A DNA stretch of 64,000 bases from Perkinsus olseni (lineage: Eukaryota > Perkinsozoa > Perkinsida > Perkinsidae): positions 23,379-87,378 of the forward strand of contig JABANP010000202.1 of the NCBI GenBank assembly GCA_013115135.1, read 5' to 3'. The notes beneath the pieces were generated by a model. That model was not told the DNA's origin. It saw only the letters and a list, made by a program, of their open reading frames with translations, and made no database searches. How positions within the stretch are numbered: the first letter of the stretch is position 1; each line of letters starts with the position of its first letter. The translations under genes and the position numbers were made by a program. Of the stretch, positions 44,901-56,299 are shown in pieces.

Positions 44901-45154
44901 GTTCAGAGGCTGAGGCGTAGTTGCTGTGCCCTTGAAGGTTTGCGTTGATATTTCGGACAACCGGGAATCCTCTGAGCTGGAAAATTCATTCTGCTCAGTA
45001 CCGTTGTGAGGCATGCAAGCTGCGTGTAGAGAATATTGCTCCGACAGTGTATGTGCCGGCGCTCCTTCGTATGCATTCCGTGGATGAGACAGCCGTGTAC
45101 AACTGCAAGCCATTCAGCCTCGACACAGCTGATTTGTATCTTACGGTAAGATAA
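41981..45154 (+). CDS. dynein regulatory complex subunit 5 (TCTE1)-like LRR protein
   Basis: A structural subunit of the nexin-dynein regulatory complex of motile flagella, by family. Exons: 41981-42153 (LPSDLPILEAIRHVSDEEYW), about 42311-42376 (GHGGSWKQ), 42429-42510 (FIETWANREITVLPLDPSPE), 42556-42694 (FRLDLDELPSSLD), 42745-42814 (ALFGMKINDATNLSRAL), 42861-42924 (LHSLSLPHNLIDDELTK), about 43060-43118 (LTDLDLSHNKICD), about 43206-43295 (LSLADNNIHANGAMHIG), 43742-43869 (LSLRLNRCEDNGASHLLQ), 43909-43974 (YLTPFLAENNTLATLDLS) and about 44187-44294. The order YW block, HGGSW, then LRRs matches DRC5. Introns are 39-50 nt where joined. The last exon and stop (45008 or 45154) and the first exon are uncertain. 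Fits a zoospore-forming organism. Confidence 0.8.
42511..42555 (+). other. 45-nt intron with antisense tRNA T-arm-like sequence
   Basis: GTAGTGATAC to CTCTCTAG. It contains GGATTCGAACC, the reverse complement of a B box. It joins IRQLAL to VLQTTADYIFRLDL in phase 0. This is the same motif as the intron at 6245 but in the opposite orientation, and in a + strand gene. Confidence 0.75.
42695..42744 (+). other. 50-nt intron in DRC5-like gene
   Basis: GTGAGCAG to TTGTCAAG. It joins RRRKLG to MAYDRALFGMKIND. Confidence 0.75.
42815..42860 (+). other. 46-nt intron in DRC5-like gene
   Basis: GTGACAAAGG to CCTGATAG. It joins NLSRAL(R) to FTQTLHSLSLPHN. Confidence 0.7.
43870..43908 (+). other. 39-nt intron in DRC5-like gene
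   Basis: GTACGTAACC to TCTGGCAG. It joins SSNDITIHTLP to YLTPFLAENN, restoring a regular LRR period. Confidence 0.8.
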
Positions 45155-45823
45155 AAATCAGCTGCCGGGTGAGATTCTTACCCGGGATATCCTCCCGCTC
45201 GACTACGTGCTGAAACTCCTACTAGTTTAACCTTGCACGCGAGGACAGTGGCGCGAGCTTGGGCGACAGGGTTGAGATGAAATGGCAGTACTGAGGAGAC
45301 TGTTTCCGGCGCGCACACAGAGAGAGGAGCATGAGGCAGATAGGGCACCTGGCAGTCAGATTCTGGCTCAATCAATGTCGTTTATGGCATGAGTGCGAAG
45401 GATGCCATACTCGAGGCATACGGCCTAAACCTCGTGATGCGGGGTAGAGAGTCTCTACTAGAGACGCTCTTACCCGGCGGCGCCGGGCCGACGCGTGCGT
45501 TCGGCCGCTGAGGCCTTTTGCAAGTGTGGACGTATTCATCGTTATATTGTCTTGAACTAAGTTCATAATGAACATCGTAATATGCTCACAAGTCTTGTGA
45601 GCAGCGGTCATAGTCTAAGATCTGGGATCGTCTTCAAGGGGCTCGGTCAAAAGTTGCCGCTCTCATCCTACCGTGGGATTGACCCTGACCAGGACCTCAA
45701 CAGTCTGGTCAGCGCATTAATGTCACAAGGCATTCATCCGAGGTCACTGACAGTAGAAATCGGCTATTGTTATATCAGTCCGATGCCTAATTGGAAGATT
45801 CCATCAGCTTTCAAGTCGTCTCA
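45155..45823. other. intergenic region
   Basis: No supported gene. A 7-bp-arm palindrome with one-base loop (GTCTCTA, C, reverse complement) lies near 45450. Confidence 0.4.
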
Positions 45824-48744
45824 ATGCTGGGCTTCATCTCAACTTGGCTGGTAGCCAGCCAGTTGTTGCTGCTGGTGGCGGCTCAAGACCCTGGCAAGTA
45901 TGTTCATAGCGATCCTGGAGGAGAGTTCACTATCATGTTCGACCTCCAGACGGACAATCGGCTCACATTCGTGTTAACACTTCAAACTTTGAAGTATTTA
46001 ACGAGCTGCCGTTTCATGACATCAACCTGCGCCTTGGCGGAGGTCCCCAGACGTATAGCGTTTCATTCACCCCTCCTTCAAAAGGTGTCCACGCCTTGTA
46101 TGGAGGCATCCGTACGCTTTACCGCAAAGCGAAGATTCAGCCTGGTGACTTGACCACCCTAGACTACGATGAAGTGCAGAGGAACAGTTTCTCTGCATTT
46201 TTCCAAGGCAAGAAGCTCAAGTTGGTCAAGTGGTCCTTCCCGCTTGCGGGAGCATTCGAGTACAACAAGCCCGGGGCGTTCAGATGGAGGTACCATATCC
46301 AGTCTGAGAAGCTCGTGGATATCTTCCTCACCTGTGCGAATGCTACACGGCCCGGTGGTCCTGGTCCTGTCGATTCAACCTTTCGTCTCGTTGAGGAACC
46401 CCTTCAAGGCTGGCCCATCGACTGGCTCAGTGTTGAAGATGTATCTAGGGTGGCCCATCGACGGAAAAATAGAAAAATTATTTCCTTCGGGAGGAAATAT
46501 GAAATTTGAAGGAAAAATGAAGGAAAAATATGGAAAAATATGGAAAAATAAAATTTTTCGCTCGGCCTGCCAGCTTTGGCAAGTCCGAACATTACCATTC
46601 GCTTCGAGTAAGCTGTCGGTAGATGTCTTGGACTCATCCATCTTGTTCACAGCTCCGATCAACCCGTTCAATTGAACCTCAACCGTTTCTGGACCGCAAC
46701 CTACCGGTCTGAAGGAAAAGCGGGCGTGCGCTAAACTACACCTTTTCCCGCGCAAATAAAATGTTTTTTCGTTCGGTTTAAACCATTTTGATAGCAATTT
46801 AGCGAGTGTCATTGGCATTAAAAAATTGTCAAACCAAATTCGTTTTGTCACCCAAATTAATATTATGAGCAAATACGATTTAACCCGTGTCATTCTATTT
46901 AAATCGATTTTGATCCAATTTCGCTATCTAAATCATTCTGCTACTACGACCCCCTTCCTGCAACTCGAACACATACTCTAAGCTCATGAAACACGGTAGA
47001 ACACTAAAGCTCGTGAATCACGAGTCGTGATTCTTGCCAACGGTAACCATACTTCAATGATTCGATCCGGTGGAAGTTCCTCCGAGAACGCTACCACGTG
47101 TGGCATCATGTCACTGGCGTGATGTTACGGCTACTACTGTATATGAATTACCTACCATGTTGCGTGTTACCCTCAGCTAATGCTGTGCCTTAGAAGTCCG
47201 ACGCCATTGACGTTGATCATATTGAGATAGAAGCTACGGGATGAAAATTTCACGATGAGGCATGCAATGAACAACGGGGATGCGCGCGACTAATTCGGCG
47301 ACTACTGTAGAGCATTCTAAATTGCATGGAAAGTGAGATTTAATATGCGTGGCACAAGTATTTTAAACTTGCTGAAGTATTTAAAGTGGATAAAAAATTA
47401 ATTTTAAAGTGGATTAAATTTTTTTAAAATGAAATTCGATTTTCCGTGCCCTTTTAAATCAAACGAAAAAACATTTTATTTGATCGGGAAAAGGTGTAGA
47501 TGCGCTTTCCAGTGTATCTCGCAGTTGGACTGTGGCAGTTGACTTTTTATGCATGTATCTTACTTACGAATCACGATTATATTGTATATAATCATATATT
47601 ATATAATAATAGGATAAAATTATATGAGATAACTGGTGCAATTATGTAATCCATATTCATTTCGTATTATAACGAATAATAATCCTATTGGCGCTGCTGC
47701 AGCATTCACAATGAACTGATGACTCACTGTATACATGCTGGTTCTACTCACGAATAAATTTCCGATCAGGAAAAGCAGTATTACCCCGGAAGGCCAGCCA
47801 ACGTCGCCTTCACACCAGCGTCAGCACGCACAAGGATACATGGAATACAGTCTGGCTGACGCTCGAAAGATTTACTAAAAGTTCCCGTAGGAGCCGTGAC
47901 TACAGGCATCGAAAACCATTTGTCCTCTTGGCGCACCATTTTTCCACGTGCTCGGTCTAATCGAGATCACCGACATAGTCGTGCCCCCCAGGCATCACAC
48001 GCCGTGATATCTGTCGTTTTTGGGGTTTTTTTCTGCTTTTTTGGTCTTTTCTGGTCTTTTGTGACTATTTTTCCCTATTTTTCCTATTTTTCCCTATTTT
48101 TCCTGTCCGAAAGAATTTCCTAAATTTCCTTCATCTTTCCGAAGGAAATCGCAGGAAAGAATCGGAAAGAAATAATTCGGGCCACCCTAGATGTATCCGC
48201 AGCGGAGCGGCACGGCAGGCTAGACTTCAAAGATTTTCGCCAGGTTTACCGGGATACTTGCCCGTACTCACAGCAGTATGACACCGACTTCAAAGCGTTC
48301 TTGCCCTTCAGTCCAAACACCGTATACGTGCAAGGTGTTGATGCTTTCTTCTACCCTCTACTCAGGGTTTCCTACCACCTACTACCGGGTACATTCTCTT
48401 ACAGAGAGGCAGATCCTCCCAGCCTCCTTACGGTGGTATATAACATTGCTGCTAATGGGGTCGTGGAGATAAGCTATTCATGCTTGAGTTCGCGGGGTTC
48501 GGTTGCTAAAGATTCCTCGCTGAGTAATGCTGTGTTTTGTCACACTGGTCAGCGTGAAGGCTACTGCCTCGAGAGCATTCCTGGGCAAGCAACGGTCTCA
48601 GATCTCCTCACCTCCATGAGAGAGGAGTGCTCAGGCCCAGTGGGAGGTGAGCAATCCGACTTCATGTGGTTCTACTATGTCTCAGAGGATACCATTCACG
48701 TCTTTTTGGAAGGGCGCACTGTAGCTTTCAGTAGAAGTCCGTGA
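45824..48744 (+). pseudogene. secreted lineage-specific protein, disrupted copy
   Basis: Start ATG 45824 with signal peptide (MLGFISTWLVASQLLLLVAA) and KYVHSDPGGEFTIMF. After RLTF at about 45975 the frame is lost; the next conserved block (FNELPFHDINLRLGGGPQTY) continues in another frame through IQPGDLTTLDYD and CANATRPGGPGP to SVEDVS. There a 1.75-kb TIR element (46445-48190) is inserted. The gene resumes exactly beyond it (AAERHGRLDFKDFRQVY) and runs to a stop at 48744. Compared with the copy at 39483 it has a longer C-terminus (TVYVQGVDAFFYPLLRVSY and beyond). Frameshift plus insertion make it a likely pseudogene, although the insertion plus target duplication is a multiple of three. Confidence 0.75.
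46445..48190. mobile_element. non-autonomous TIR transposon, 1746 bp
   Basis: Ends are perfect 12-bp inverted repeats CTAGGGTGGCCC. The flanking 6-bp duplication ATGTAT is at 46439-46444 and 48191-48196 and splits a recognisable gene, so the boundaries are exact. Inside the ends are A-rich/T-rich arms with repeated GGAAAAATA-type units. No open frame resembles a transposase, so it is probably mobilised in trans. The interior carries AT-rich DNA. Superfamily not determined. Confidence 0.9.
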
Positions 48745-51526
48745 GGGTCATCGTAGTTATCGAGGTGACGGTTCTGATGGTTCTGTAATGGCTATCAGAT
48801 AGGCCATTGCTTCCACGTTATGCAGTCTCCTCATTCGACCGAAGTCGGAGTAGTCGAGTTTTCACTATATCAACACATTTGACACCATCAACCTCCTAAA
48901 AGTCAACAATAGCACTCGAAGCCTTCGAGTCGAAGGTCATCTTTCTGACGTAGGCCGCGCTAAACCGGTGTGCTCGCCAGTGGTAAATCACCATGAAGCT
49001 TGGAACTTCTAGTTCCTCCTTAGGCTCTCATGTTCGCGTCCGCATCGCGAACAAAGACTACTTCTGCTCTTACAGTTATTTCTCGCTAGCAAAAGAGTTT
49101 TTTCCTCCCAAAAAAGGGTGGAGTTCAGCGCTTTCAATAACAGTGATCACGCACGTCTGGGCTCAGGTGCAACGGCGTTGAGTTCTTAACCATGCCCTGC
49201 CAGGACATCCCTGGACTGTTGTGCTCGACATGTGACATGTCAGCGGAAGCAGACAATCGCATTTCATTACAATGAGTAACCGCCCCGCCGATGTCATCTT
49301 CGCCTCAACCAGCGACCAGCTCTGCTCGATAACGGAGTTTTTAGTGTAGTTGCTAGTTGGGAGCGCACGGAAACGATTACCGCCACGGTGGCGGCGCCAT
49401 CCACCGGCACTCTGAGAGCGCTGCCTTTCAGAGAGCAGTGTAATCGGAGAGATTGACAATCCCTTTGGGTAGAATCACAGACATCGTCCGCTGTTCATAT
49501 ATAGTTCTTGGAAGGGTTCGACAAAATCTGCTAGGATTTCTCACTGAGAACTTGATTCATCCGTAGCGCATACCACTTGTGGACACACTCACACTAGTTG
49601 TTATGTAGCGCTCTCTGTCCGGACTCAGAACATCCGGACACGTATAATCGATGGAATTTCCATGATGGAAATGGCTCCTTTCCATGATGAAAGGGACCTT
49701 TCCAAAAGGTTGCGGAACTGCGGCTTCGCTAAAGGCGAAGTAGCTGCTTTTCGGAACTCGCGAACGCATTCTGAAAACTACTAGTTGAACAGTTCATCAG
49801 AACATTGTAGTACGATGTATAGATGCGCCCTATCGGATAGGGCCTATCCTCTTTGTCTAGGACCCTCCAGGAGAAGCTTCCTGGGGAGTAAGGGCTCACT
49901 TTAATCTCGCTCGGGGAACTGAGTTCCAGGAAAACACCGATGCTACATCAGTTGATGTTTGAGAAGATACTGTCACATCATGCTACCCCTAGTAAATAGG
50001 CTAGCTACTCCTAGGCGTTCAATAGAAGCTATGTGTTGTACTCACTGGTGTTGGGATACTCTGTGCTGCATGACAATTAAATGGCGTGCGCGTCATTCTG
50101 TGGCAACTCTGAGTTCCAATCCGCGTTCATATTGATCTGTGCGATTGTCTCTGAGCATGTTTCCTGTTTCTGTTTGTGTTAACTGCGTAGCTAGACGCTG
50201 TGTGAGTCCCTAAAAGGCTGAGTATTGAGCTAAGTAAGACTTATTGGACGCCTATTAGGCGTCGCCTAATGTGATGTACTACCGTAGTACTACTACGCTC
50301 GAGCCACTTGGTCCGTCTGGCAGGGATTCCTGTGGTGTTCTCTGGGGTATCATCTGTGTACTCTTAGATATCTATTGCTAGTCGGATAGGATCGGGTTTA
50401 CACTGTGTACATCACTCCGAGTGATAACCAATGATCCTTAGTGAGGATTCCTTACTGATGACCGAGCGGTTCACGAAGTTAGGATCAATGACCATACGAT
50501 ATGGCATTGGTTAGCAATAACCAATGACATTGGTTATTGATACAAGAACTGGTTATTGTGTTGACTAGTATCCCGCATTTCAGAGCTGTCAGAGGCTGAG
50601 CCGAGCATCGGATGAGATGCGCCGCTTTGCTTAACCCATCCCTCCCACACCGAGCACAAAAACCGGTTCGATCTGCAGACCGCGCTTCGCACTCTGATGT
50701 TTCGCCCTTCGCGGCAGAAGGATCATCGGATAGTCATCAACAGTGCGTGCGCAGTCTCCAGACCCGTTTCTTCATGGGCACGCACAGCTTGTCTCCAGAC
50801 CCACGTGTCTCGAGTGTGGAAATTTAATCCGATATGATACAGTATCATTGATACTACTCGGCCGCTAGAATCTCCGAAGGGCATCATTGACGACTGACTC
50901 CCGCGCAACCCAAAATCGCCTTCTTTGTTTGAGGTGCTCTCCATATCGAGCGATGATCACGAGAAGGACCACAATTCGAAACATCTGAAGTCCGTGAACG
51001 GTATAACAAACTGAGCTATACCGTATAAATACGAACTTCATAGTAGACACCACAGATCAGAATTGGTCGTGTCACAGGGATTGCTCGGACCCTTGTAAGC
51101 CCTCGGTCCTCCGTTGAACATAGTACATTTTTCCCGATCATCGGGACACAATGAGTCTGATATTGAATGTATGATGAATAGCGAATCCACAAGTCATGAA
51201 TCCCAATTCGATCGAATGGTAATACGAGCGTTTCATGAGATTCAGTGAACTTGACTAGTGGGTAAGCCATATGCAGCATTGGATACACTGAAGACCACTG
51301 AAAACAGCCGTTTTCCGAGTCTCCTACGACGCATAAAGTGAGGAGGCTAGCGAAGAGCATAATACGCATGTCCCAAAGGAGCAGGCAGGCACACTGTGCG
51401 GCACACAGTGTGTACTAAAAAAGAGACTATCTGAGACAGCCTAATGACGTCCACATCAAAGGGCCGCAAAGCCCACGAGCGATCATTCAAAATATAGGGC
51501 TGATCACTGATTAGCGCCGACACACT
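48745..51526. other. non-coding part of unit 1
   Basis: No convincing gene. Short open frames are repeated in unit 2 only because the DNA is duplicated. Many hairpins, for example 50247-50263 (8-bp arms, one-base loop), which is absent from unit 2. Confidence 0.5.
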
Positions 51527-52618
51527 TCATTTCAATTCGGCAATGCCGATCTTCTTCTCGCCCCAACGGAAAGAAAAATACTTCCCAAGGAGAGCCGGAT
51601 GACCTATGGTCCATTCGTTGTCGGGATCCTCGTCAACCAGCAATTTGCAGTCCTTGCTACCAGGTTTCGGCTTAGGCTCAACGTAGGCGTCGGGCGTAAT
51701 AACCAAGGGCACCTCAGATCCATCCGGCCCGTCCATAAAGAAAGTCAAGTCCGGCAGGTACTGACGATCGGTGCATGTGATAACGTACCATCCGTCTTCA
51801 CGTCTCATCTGGAATCGCTTCTTACCGCGAGTAGCGATAGAATGAGCAATGGTGACCAAGAATTTAGCGGGTACGCCGAAAATGTCGGCTCCCGTGTCCA
51901 GATAACCATCACTCAGAACAAACTCCCTGGGATAAGAGTCTCCGCCGATGTGAAATCCGGTTAACGTCACAAAACCAGTCTTCACGACCTTCACGAAACT
52001 CATGGGTGCTTTGTACAAGCTCGGGTCGTCGCCACCTAGGATGAGTTTTCCAGTTGCATGCTCAGCTGTGGTGAGGTACAGGGAGAAAACGTCAGTGCTA
52101 ATGACCTTCCTCGACACCAGCTGATCGAGTAGTGTCTTGCGCCCACTCGTGGACTTCCCGCTAGATCTGAGGCCAAGACCAGCGTGCGGATCAATCTTCG
52201 ACGACGGAGATTTATAATCCTTGGTCAGGCCGAAGTCAATGGAAACCTCCCCGACATCGAAGGCGAATTTGCCTGTGTGCTCGAATAAGGTCACTTTAGA
52301 GCCATCAGAAAAAGACACTTCATAGTTGGGACCTTGCGCGCACTGGTCGGGTTTGCAATCATAACATTTGTAGAGGATAGTCTTGCATCCACCAGGCACA
52401 AGAGTTTCATACCAAGGCCTCCAGATGAAGAAAGTTTCCCGAGCACCAGTGTCCACCACTGCCTTTACGTCTTGGCCGTCAACCTTCAGCTTGGCAGTGA
52501 GCCCGTAGCTCAGACCTTCAAGCTCTCGCGAGATATCAACCTTAACCACCGCGGCATCAACAGGGTTCGACACAGCAAGGGCTATCCAGAGGAGATGGAC
52601 GGACATCATCGGCTTCAT
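51527..52618 (-). CDS. pepsin-like (A1) aspartic protease, secreted
   Basis: About 363 residues from the ATG at 52618, which begins a signal peptide (MKPMMSVHLLWIALAVSNPV). A two-lobed A1 protease: the first catalytic motif is KAVVDTGARETFF and the second is GYLDTGADIFGVP. Supporting blocks are GKLILGGDDPSLY between the lobes and EWTIGHPALLGKYFSFRW with KKIGIAELK at the C-terminus. The first motif has Ala-Arg after DTG instead of Ser/Thr-Ser, a departure from typical pepsins. No introns. The frame continues 31 codons upstream, but those residues precede the signal peptide. Predicted secreted or vacuolar endopeptidase. Unit 2 carries a near-identical copy with an insertion. Confidence 0.85.
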   Translation of the reverse strand: MKPMMSVHLLWIALAVSNPVDAAVVKVDISRELEGLSYGLTAKLKVDGQDVKAVVDTGARETFFIWRPWYETLVPGGCKTILYKCYDCKPDQCAQGPNYEVSFSDGSKVTLFEHTGKFAFDVGEVSIDFGLTKDYKSPSSKIDPHAGLGLRSSGKSTSGRKTLLDQLVSRKVISTDVFSLYLTTAEHATGKLILGGDDPSLYKAPMSFVKVVKTGFVTLTGFHIGGDSYPREFVLSDGYLDTGADIFGVPAKFLVTIAHSIATRGKKRFQMRREDGWYVITCTDRQYLPDLTFFMDGPDGSEVPLVITPDAYVEPKPKPGSKDCKLLVDEDPDNEWTIGHPALLGKYFSFRWGEKKIGIAELK

Positions 52619-52776
52619 CAGATGGAAAGTTACTGAGGATGGAAATTCTGACCTTCGAGTTGAGGCCGAGTGCGAGGCCCTCATGGGCGTCGTCGAAGGG
52701 GAGACACGCAAGGCTCACCAATCTCATGCTGGCCCAGCATTGCTGGGTCGGAAGGTCCCAGCCGAAACCCTGAGTG

Positions 52777-52809
52777 CTCCTCGGGGCTACCTGAGGTAGC
52801 CCCGAGGAG
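52777..52809. repeat. unit-1-specific palindrome, 15-bp arms
   Basis: CTCCTCGGGGCTACC, TGA, exact reverse complement. Unit 2 has a different palindrome at the same place. Confidence 0.9.
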
Positions 52810-52952
52810 CCTACCTCTACCACTGTTGAAAAGAAGAAAAAGCTCCAGTCGGGACCCCGGGGATCCAATCCCCAGGAGATGACGGTCACCACCAATTCTA
52901 ATGCTCGAAAGGAGCGGAGCTACTCCTACCATTCTCTTAATCTATGAGTTTG

Positions 52953-52997
52953 CACTATGAGTTATAGTCTATGAGTCATAGACTATGACTCATAGTG
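52953..52997. repeat. 22-bp-arm hairpin, 1-nt loop
   Basis: The arms around G52975 pair at 21 of 22 positions (inner 11 bp ATAGTCTATGA exact). Also present in unit 2 near 61098. Confidence 0.9.
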
Positions 52998-54151
52998 TCT
53001 ACAGTAGCTACTTGCGAAAGGGCTCAACGAAAGGTAATACCGGGCTCGAGAGGAGTTCGGAAAAAAACGATCCCTTTGCGGATTTAGGATGAACGTATGT
53101 TCAATCGCATGACGGCGAACGCACGTGTTGTTCGGGACGAACGCATATACAGCGAGCTAAGGCGCACCAAGGGCAAGGCGGGCACGCAGTAGCAATGGAG
53201 GTAGTTGTCACTATATTGCAAGTTGGTTCGCGCTATGAGGCTACTAGCTTGATAGTCGGCGGGCGCCAGCAGTCGCTGTTCCAGGCGCGGCTCTGTCCAA
53301 CAGAACTGACTCGAAGGGTGAACTCTCCGGCGCCATTTCAATCGCCAAGAAGCGCTCATCCTCAGCAGTATCCCGCACTCATCAAGTTCAAAGCATCAGA
53401 CCCAGTAAGTCATTCATTCGCACAGTTTAGCGGCTCTGGCTCAGCTTGGTATGGATCTCGATGTACACTCCGGCAAATACGTTCACAGCGCTCCAGGAGG
53501 TGCGTTCAGTAACACTTCACGTGCACTATGGTGATAACTGCCTCCAGGGCAGCTGCGTACCCACATTGTTCGTGGTGCCCCTTTCCCCGCTCTGCGGTCG
53601 TCCGTCCAAGCGAATACGTGCGTTCTTTGTCATGCTATTGATCACACGTTTCCACTATAATGACATAGGGAAGACTATAGTGCACGCTAGGTAACAGCCA
53701 CTAAGCACTGAACTAGGCTGTAGCTGCTACAGTAGTCTACTAAGTAGTTTACTTAGCCTATCATCGCTGCACATCTCTTCATTGCTACTTTGTATCATTA
53801 GTCTCAGACAACCGGATGCCCTAATTTTCGGCCATGCACTCGCGTGCAGGAGTATACGTGCTACACTAAGCTTAGTTCACTTAGCTCTAGATCACAGTAT
53901 CAATTGGGTCCTCTCGAGTCCAATTTTACCTTAAACAACCACACTGTTATAGTGCACGTTCACACCGAATTCTCAACGAGATCAGGTTACGGTTGTCTGA
54001 GACTAATAATACGCAGTAGCAGTGAGGGTAATTGTGGCGATGATAGTCTGAGAACTGAGTAGTACTGAACCAGGCTGTAGCTGTGACATAGCGTGTAGTC
54101 GTCACTAAGTGTTGTCACTACAATGCAGAGTCTGCATTGCAGACGACTAAA

Positions 54152-54336
54152 CTGTTCGTTTCCAGGTCGGCTCACATTCGTATCCGAAGTATTTCGCGAA
54201 CTGCCGTTATATGGCCCCAATCTGTGCCGTAGCGGAGGTCCCCATGCGTATAGCGCCTTATTCGCCCCTCGCTCAGGCGGAGTCCGCGCCTTGTATGAAG
54301 GTGTACGCAAGCTTTACCACAACGCTAAAGTTTAGT
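54152..54336 (+). pseudogene. secreted-protein family fragment, unit 1
   Basis: Encodes RLTFVSEVFRELPLYG, SGGPHAYSALFAP and GVRALYEGVRKLY, matching the middle of the family at 39483. A stop follows after NAKV, and the next conserved block is degraded. It lacks a signal peptide and C-terminus, so it is a relic. Confidence 0.75.
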
Positions 54337-55606
54337 CTGGGGACTTGGACACTCTAGCACACGATTTAGTGGAGAAAGACACAGTTCTCTGCATTTTTCC
54401 GAGGGAAAAACATCCAGTTCGTCAGGCGGTCCTTCCTGTTTGCGGGGGCATTCGTGTATAACAGTCGCAGGCGTGAACAGTGCCAGGCGTGAGCTGAGCC
54501 CACTGGGCTCTGCTGGCGAGTAGCACGATTAACATTTGACCATCAACGGGAGACATAGTGGCGACTCAACGTTTCGCTCTGGAAACTGGTAGAGCGCATT
54601 CTTGGCGAGTCCCAATCATAGCAGGAACCGGTAGGTAATTTCCGGTCTGATGTCTTCCGCGCAGTACTCAGAATAAAACCCAGTCGCTGGAGACCAGTTA
54701 AAACGTGCATGTCGTGTAGAATGGATACTAATCAATGTCTCTGGGAGCGCTTGCTTCTTCGTTGACGACCTATCAGGAAGATCCCCTGGGTGGAGAAGGC
54801 TTGCTTCAATCCCATTCCGGGAGCTAGGTTCAAGATAGGCTATCTTGGATAGGAAACAATTGTGGCGACCCAATTCCTCGCCTACTAGAATCCTCCAAAT
54901 TTCCGAGTCGGAAGACGCTATTGATGATTGACTGCAGTAAAACTCAGCACCTAAGTTATCGACTCGTATGATTGGAGTATTCTCCATATCGAGTGACGAA
55001 AATCACCAGAATCAAAAACACCTGAAGTCCGTGAAGGTTTACAATGTGTGATTCACAGCGTGTAGCGGACCGAGCATCTGAGCACTGTACAAATACGAAC
55101 TTCGTAGCGAGAAACGCCGATGAGGATTGGTCGCGTCACAGAAACCACTTGTGTTCTTGCGGGTCCTCGATCCTCCATTTTACATAAGTGACTATTCCCC
55201 AATAAGTCTGATAGCGAATATACGAAGAATAGCGGATCAAGTAGTAATGACGCGAGTCCCTGTTGAATAGGGCCTATTTGATCAAATGACAATATGAGCG
55301 GGTAATCGAAATCAGTGCACTGGATGATTGAAATCAGTACACTTGAATAGTGGGCCAACCATGATAAGGGGAACGTTGCAATACCCACTATGATCGGCTC
55401 TATTCTGGTCTCATACGACCCATACACTGAGTTGGCTAGCAAAGAGCGAAATACGCATGCCCCTCGGGAGCAGGCAGGCACACTGAGTGCCGAAAAAGAC
55501 AGACCGTCTTAGACAGTCTAATGACCGACCATCATCATGGAGCCACAAAACCCATGAGTGATCATCCAGAATACAGGGCTGATCCCTGAATTGGCGCTGG
55601 CACACT

Positions 55607-55855
55607 TCATTTCAAATCGGCGATACCGATCTTCTTTTCACTCCAACGGAAAGAGAAATACTTCCCAAGGAGAGCCGGATGACCTATGGTCCATTCGTTA
55701 TCGGGGTCCTCGTCAAATAACAAAGCACAGTCCTCACCACCAACAAGTTTAGGCTTAGGCTCAACGTAGGCATCGGGCGTAATAACCAAGGGAACCTCAG
55801 ATCCGTCCGTCCCCTTCAGGAAGAAGGTCAAGTCAGGCAGATACCGACGATCGGT
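55607..55855 (-). pseudogene. truncated aspartic protease C-terminus, unit 1
   Basis: Covers YLPDLTFFLKGTDGSEV, EPKPKLVGGEDCALLF and EWTIGHPALLGKYFSFRW, then ADLK and a stop. It is cut at 55855, the duplication joint, and lacks both catalytic DTG motifs. It differs from the full copies at several sites, so a second protease gene existed before the duplication. Confidence 0.8.
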
Positions 55856-55865
55856 GTTTGGTCAC

Positions 55866-56299
55866 GTCCAAACACCGTATACGTGCAAGGTGTTGATGCT
55901 TTCTTCTACCCTCTACTCAGAGTTTCCTACCACCTACTGCCAGGTACATTCTCTTACAGAGAGGCAGATCCTCCCAGCCTCCTTACGGTGGTATATAACA
56001 TTGCTGCTAATGGGGTCGTGGAGATAAGCTATTCATGCTTGAGTTCGCGGGGTTCGGTTGCTAAAGATTCCTCGCTGAGTAATGCTGTGTTTTGTCACAC
56101 TGGTCAGCGTGAAGGCTACTGCCTCGAGAGCATTCCTGGGCAAGCAACGGTCTCAGATCTCCTCACCTCCATGAGAGAGGAGTGCTCAGGTCCAGTGGGA
56201 GGTGAGCAAGCCGACTTGATGTGGTTCTACTATGTCTCACAGGATACCATTCACGTCCCTTTGGAAGGGTGCACTATAGCTTTCAGTAGAAGTCCGTGA
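55866..56299 (+). pseudogene. secreted-protein C-terminal fragment, unit 2
   Basis: Starts mid-gene at TVYVQGVDAFFYPLLRVSY and runs to the same stop as at 48744, with a few substitutions (for example the final FLEGRTVAF reads PLEGCTIAF). No start, signal peptide or N-terminal half. Confidence 0.8.

Larger units (their letters stand above)
48311..55865. repeat. tandem segmental duplication, unit 1
   Basis: The sequence from GTCCAAACACCGTATACG at 48311 recurs from 55866 with very few differences and the same gene order. The unit is about 7555 bp. It begins inside the disrupted secreted-protein gene and ends inside a truncated protease copy, so both breakpoints lie within genes. Confidence 0.95.

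Noticed and set aside
45975..45998. A 24-nt GT-AG segment at the frameshift in the disrupted secreted gene
   Set aside because: Splicing it does not restore the frame needed for the next conserved block, so a simple indel is more likely.
46375..46893. 172-codon open frame on the - strand partly inside the 1.75-kb element, as a possible transposase
   Set aside because: It crosses the element's boundary into the host gene, is low in complexity, and shows no transposase-like catalytic pattern.
52950..53000. Repeated ATAG/CTAT units as a CRISPR-like or satellite array
   Set aside because: It is a single long hairpin with one mismatch, not regularly spaced repeats with spacers.
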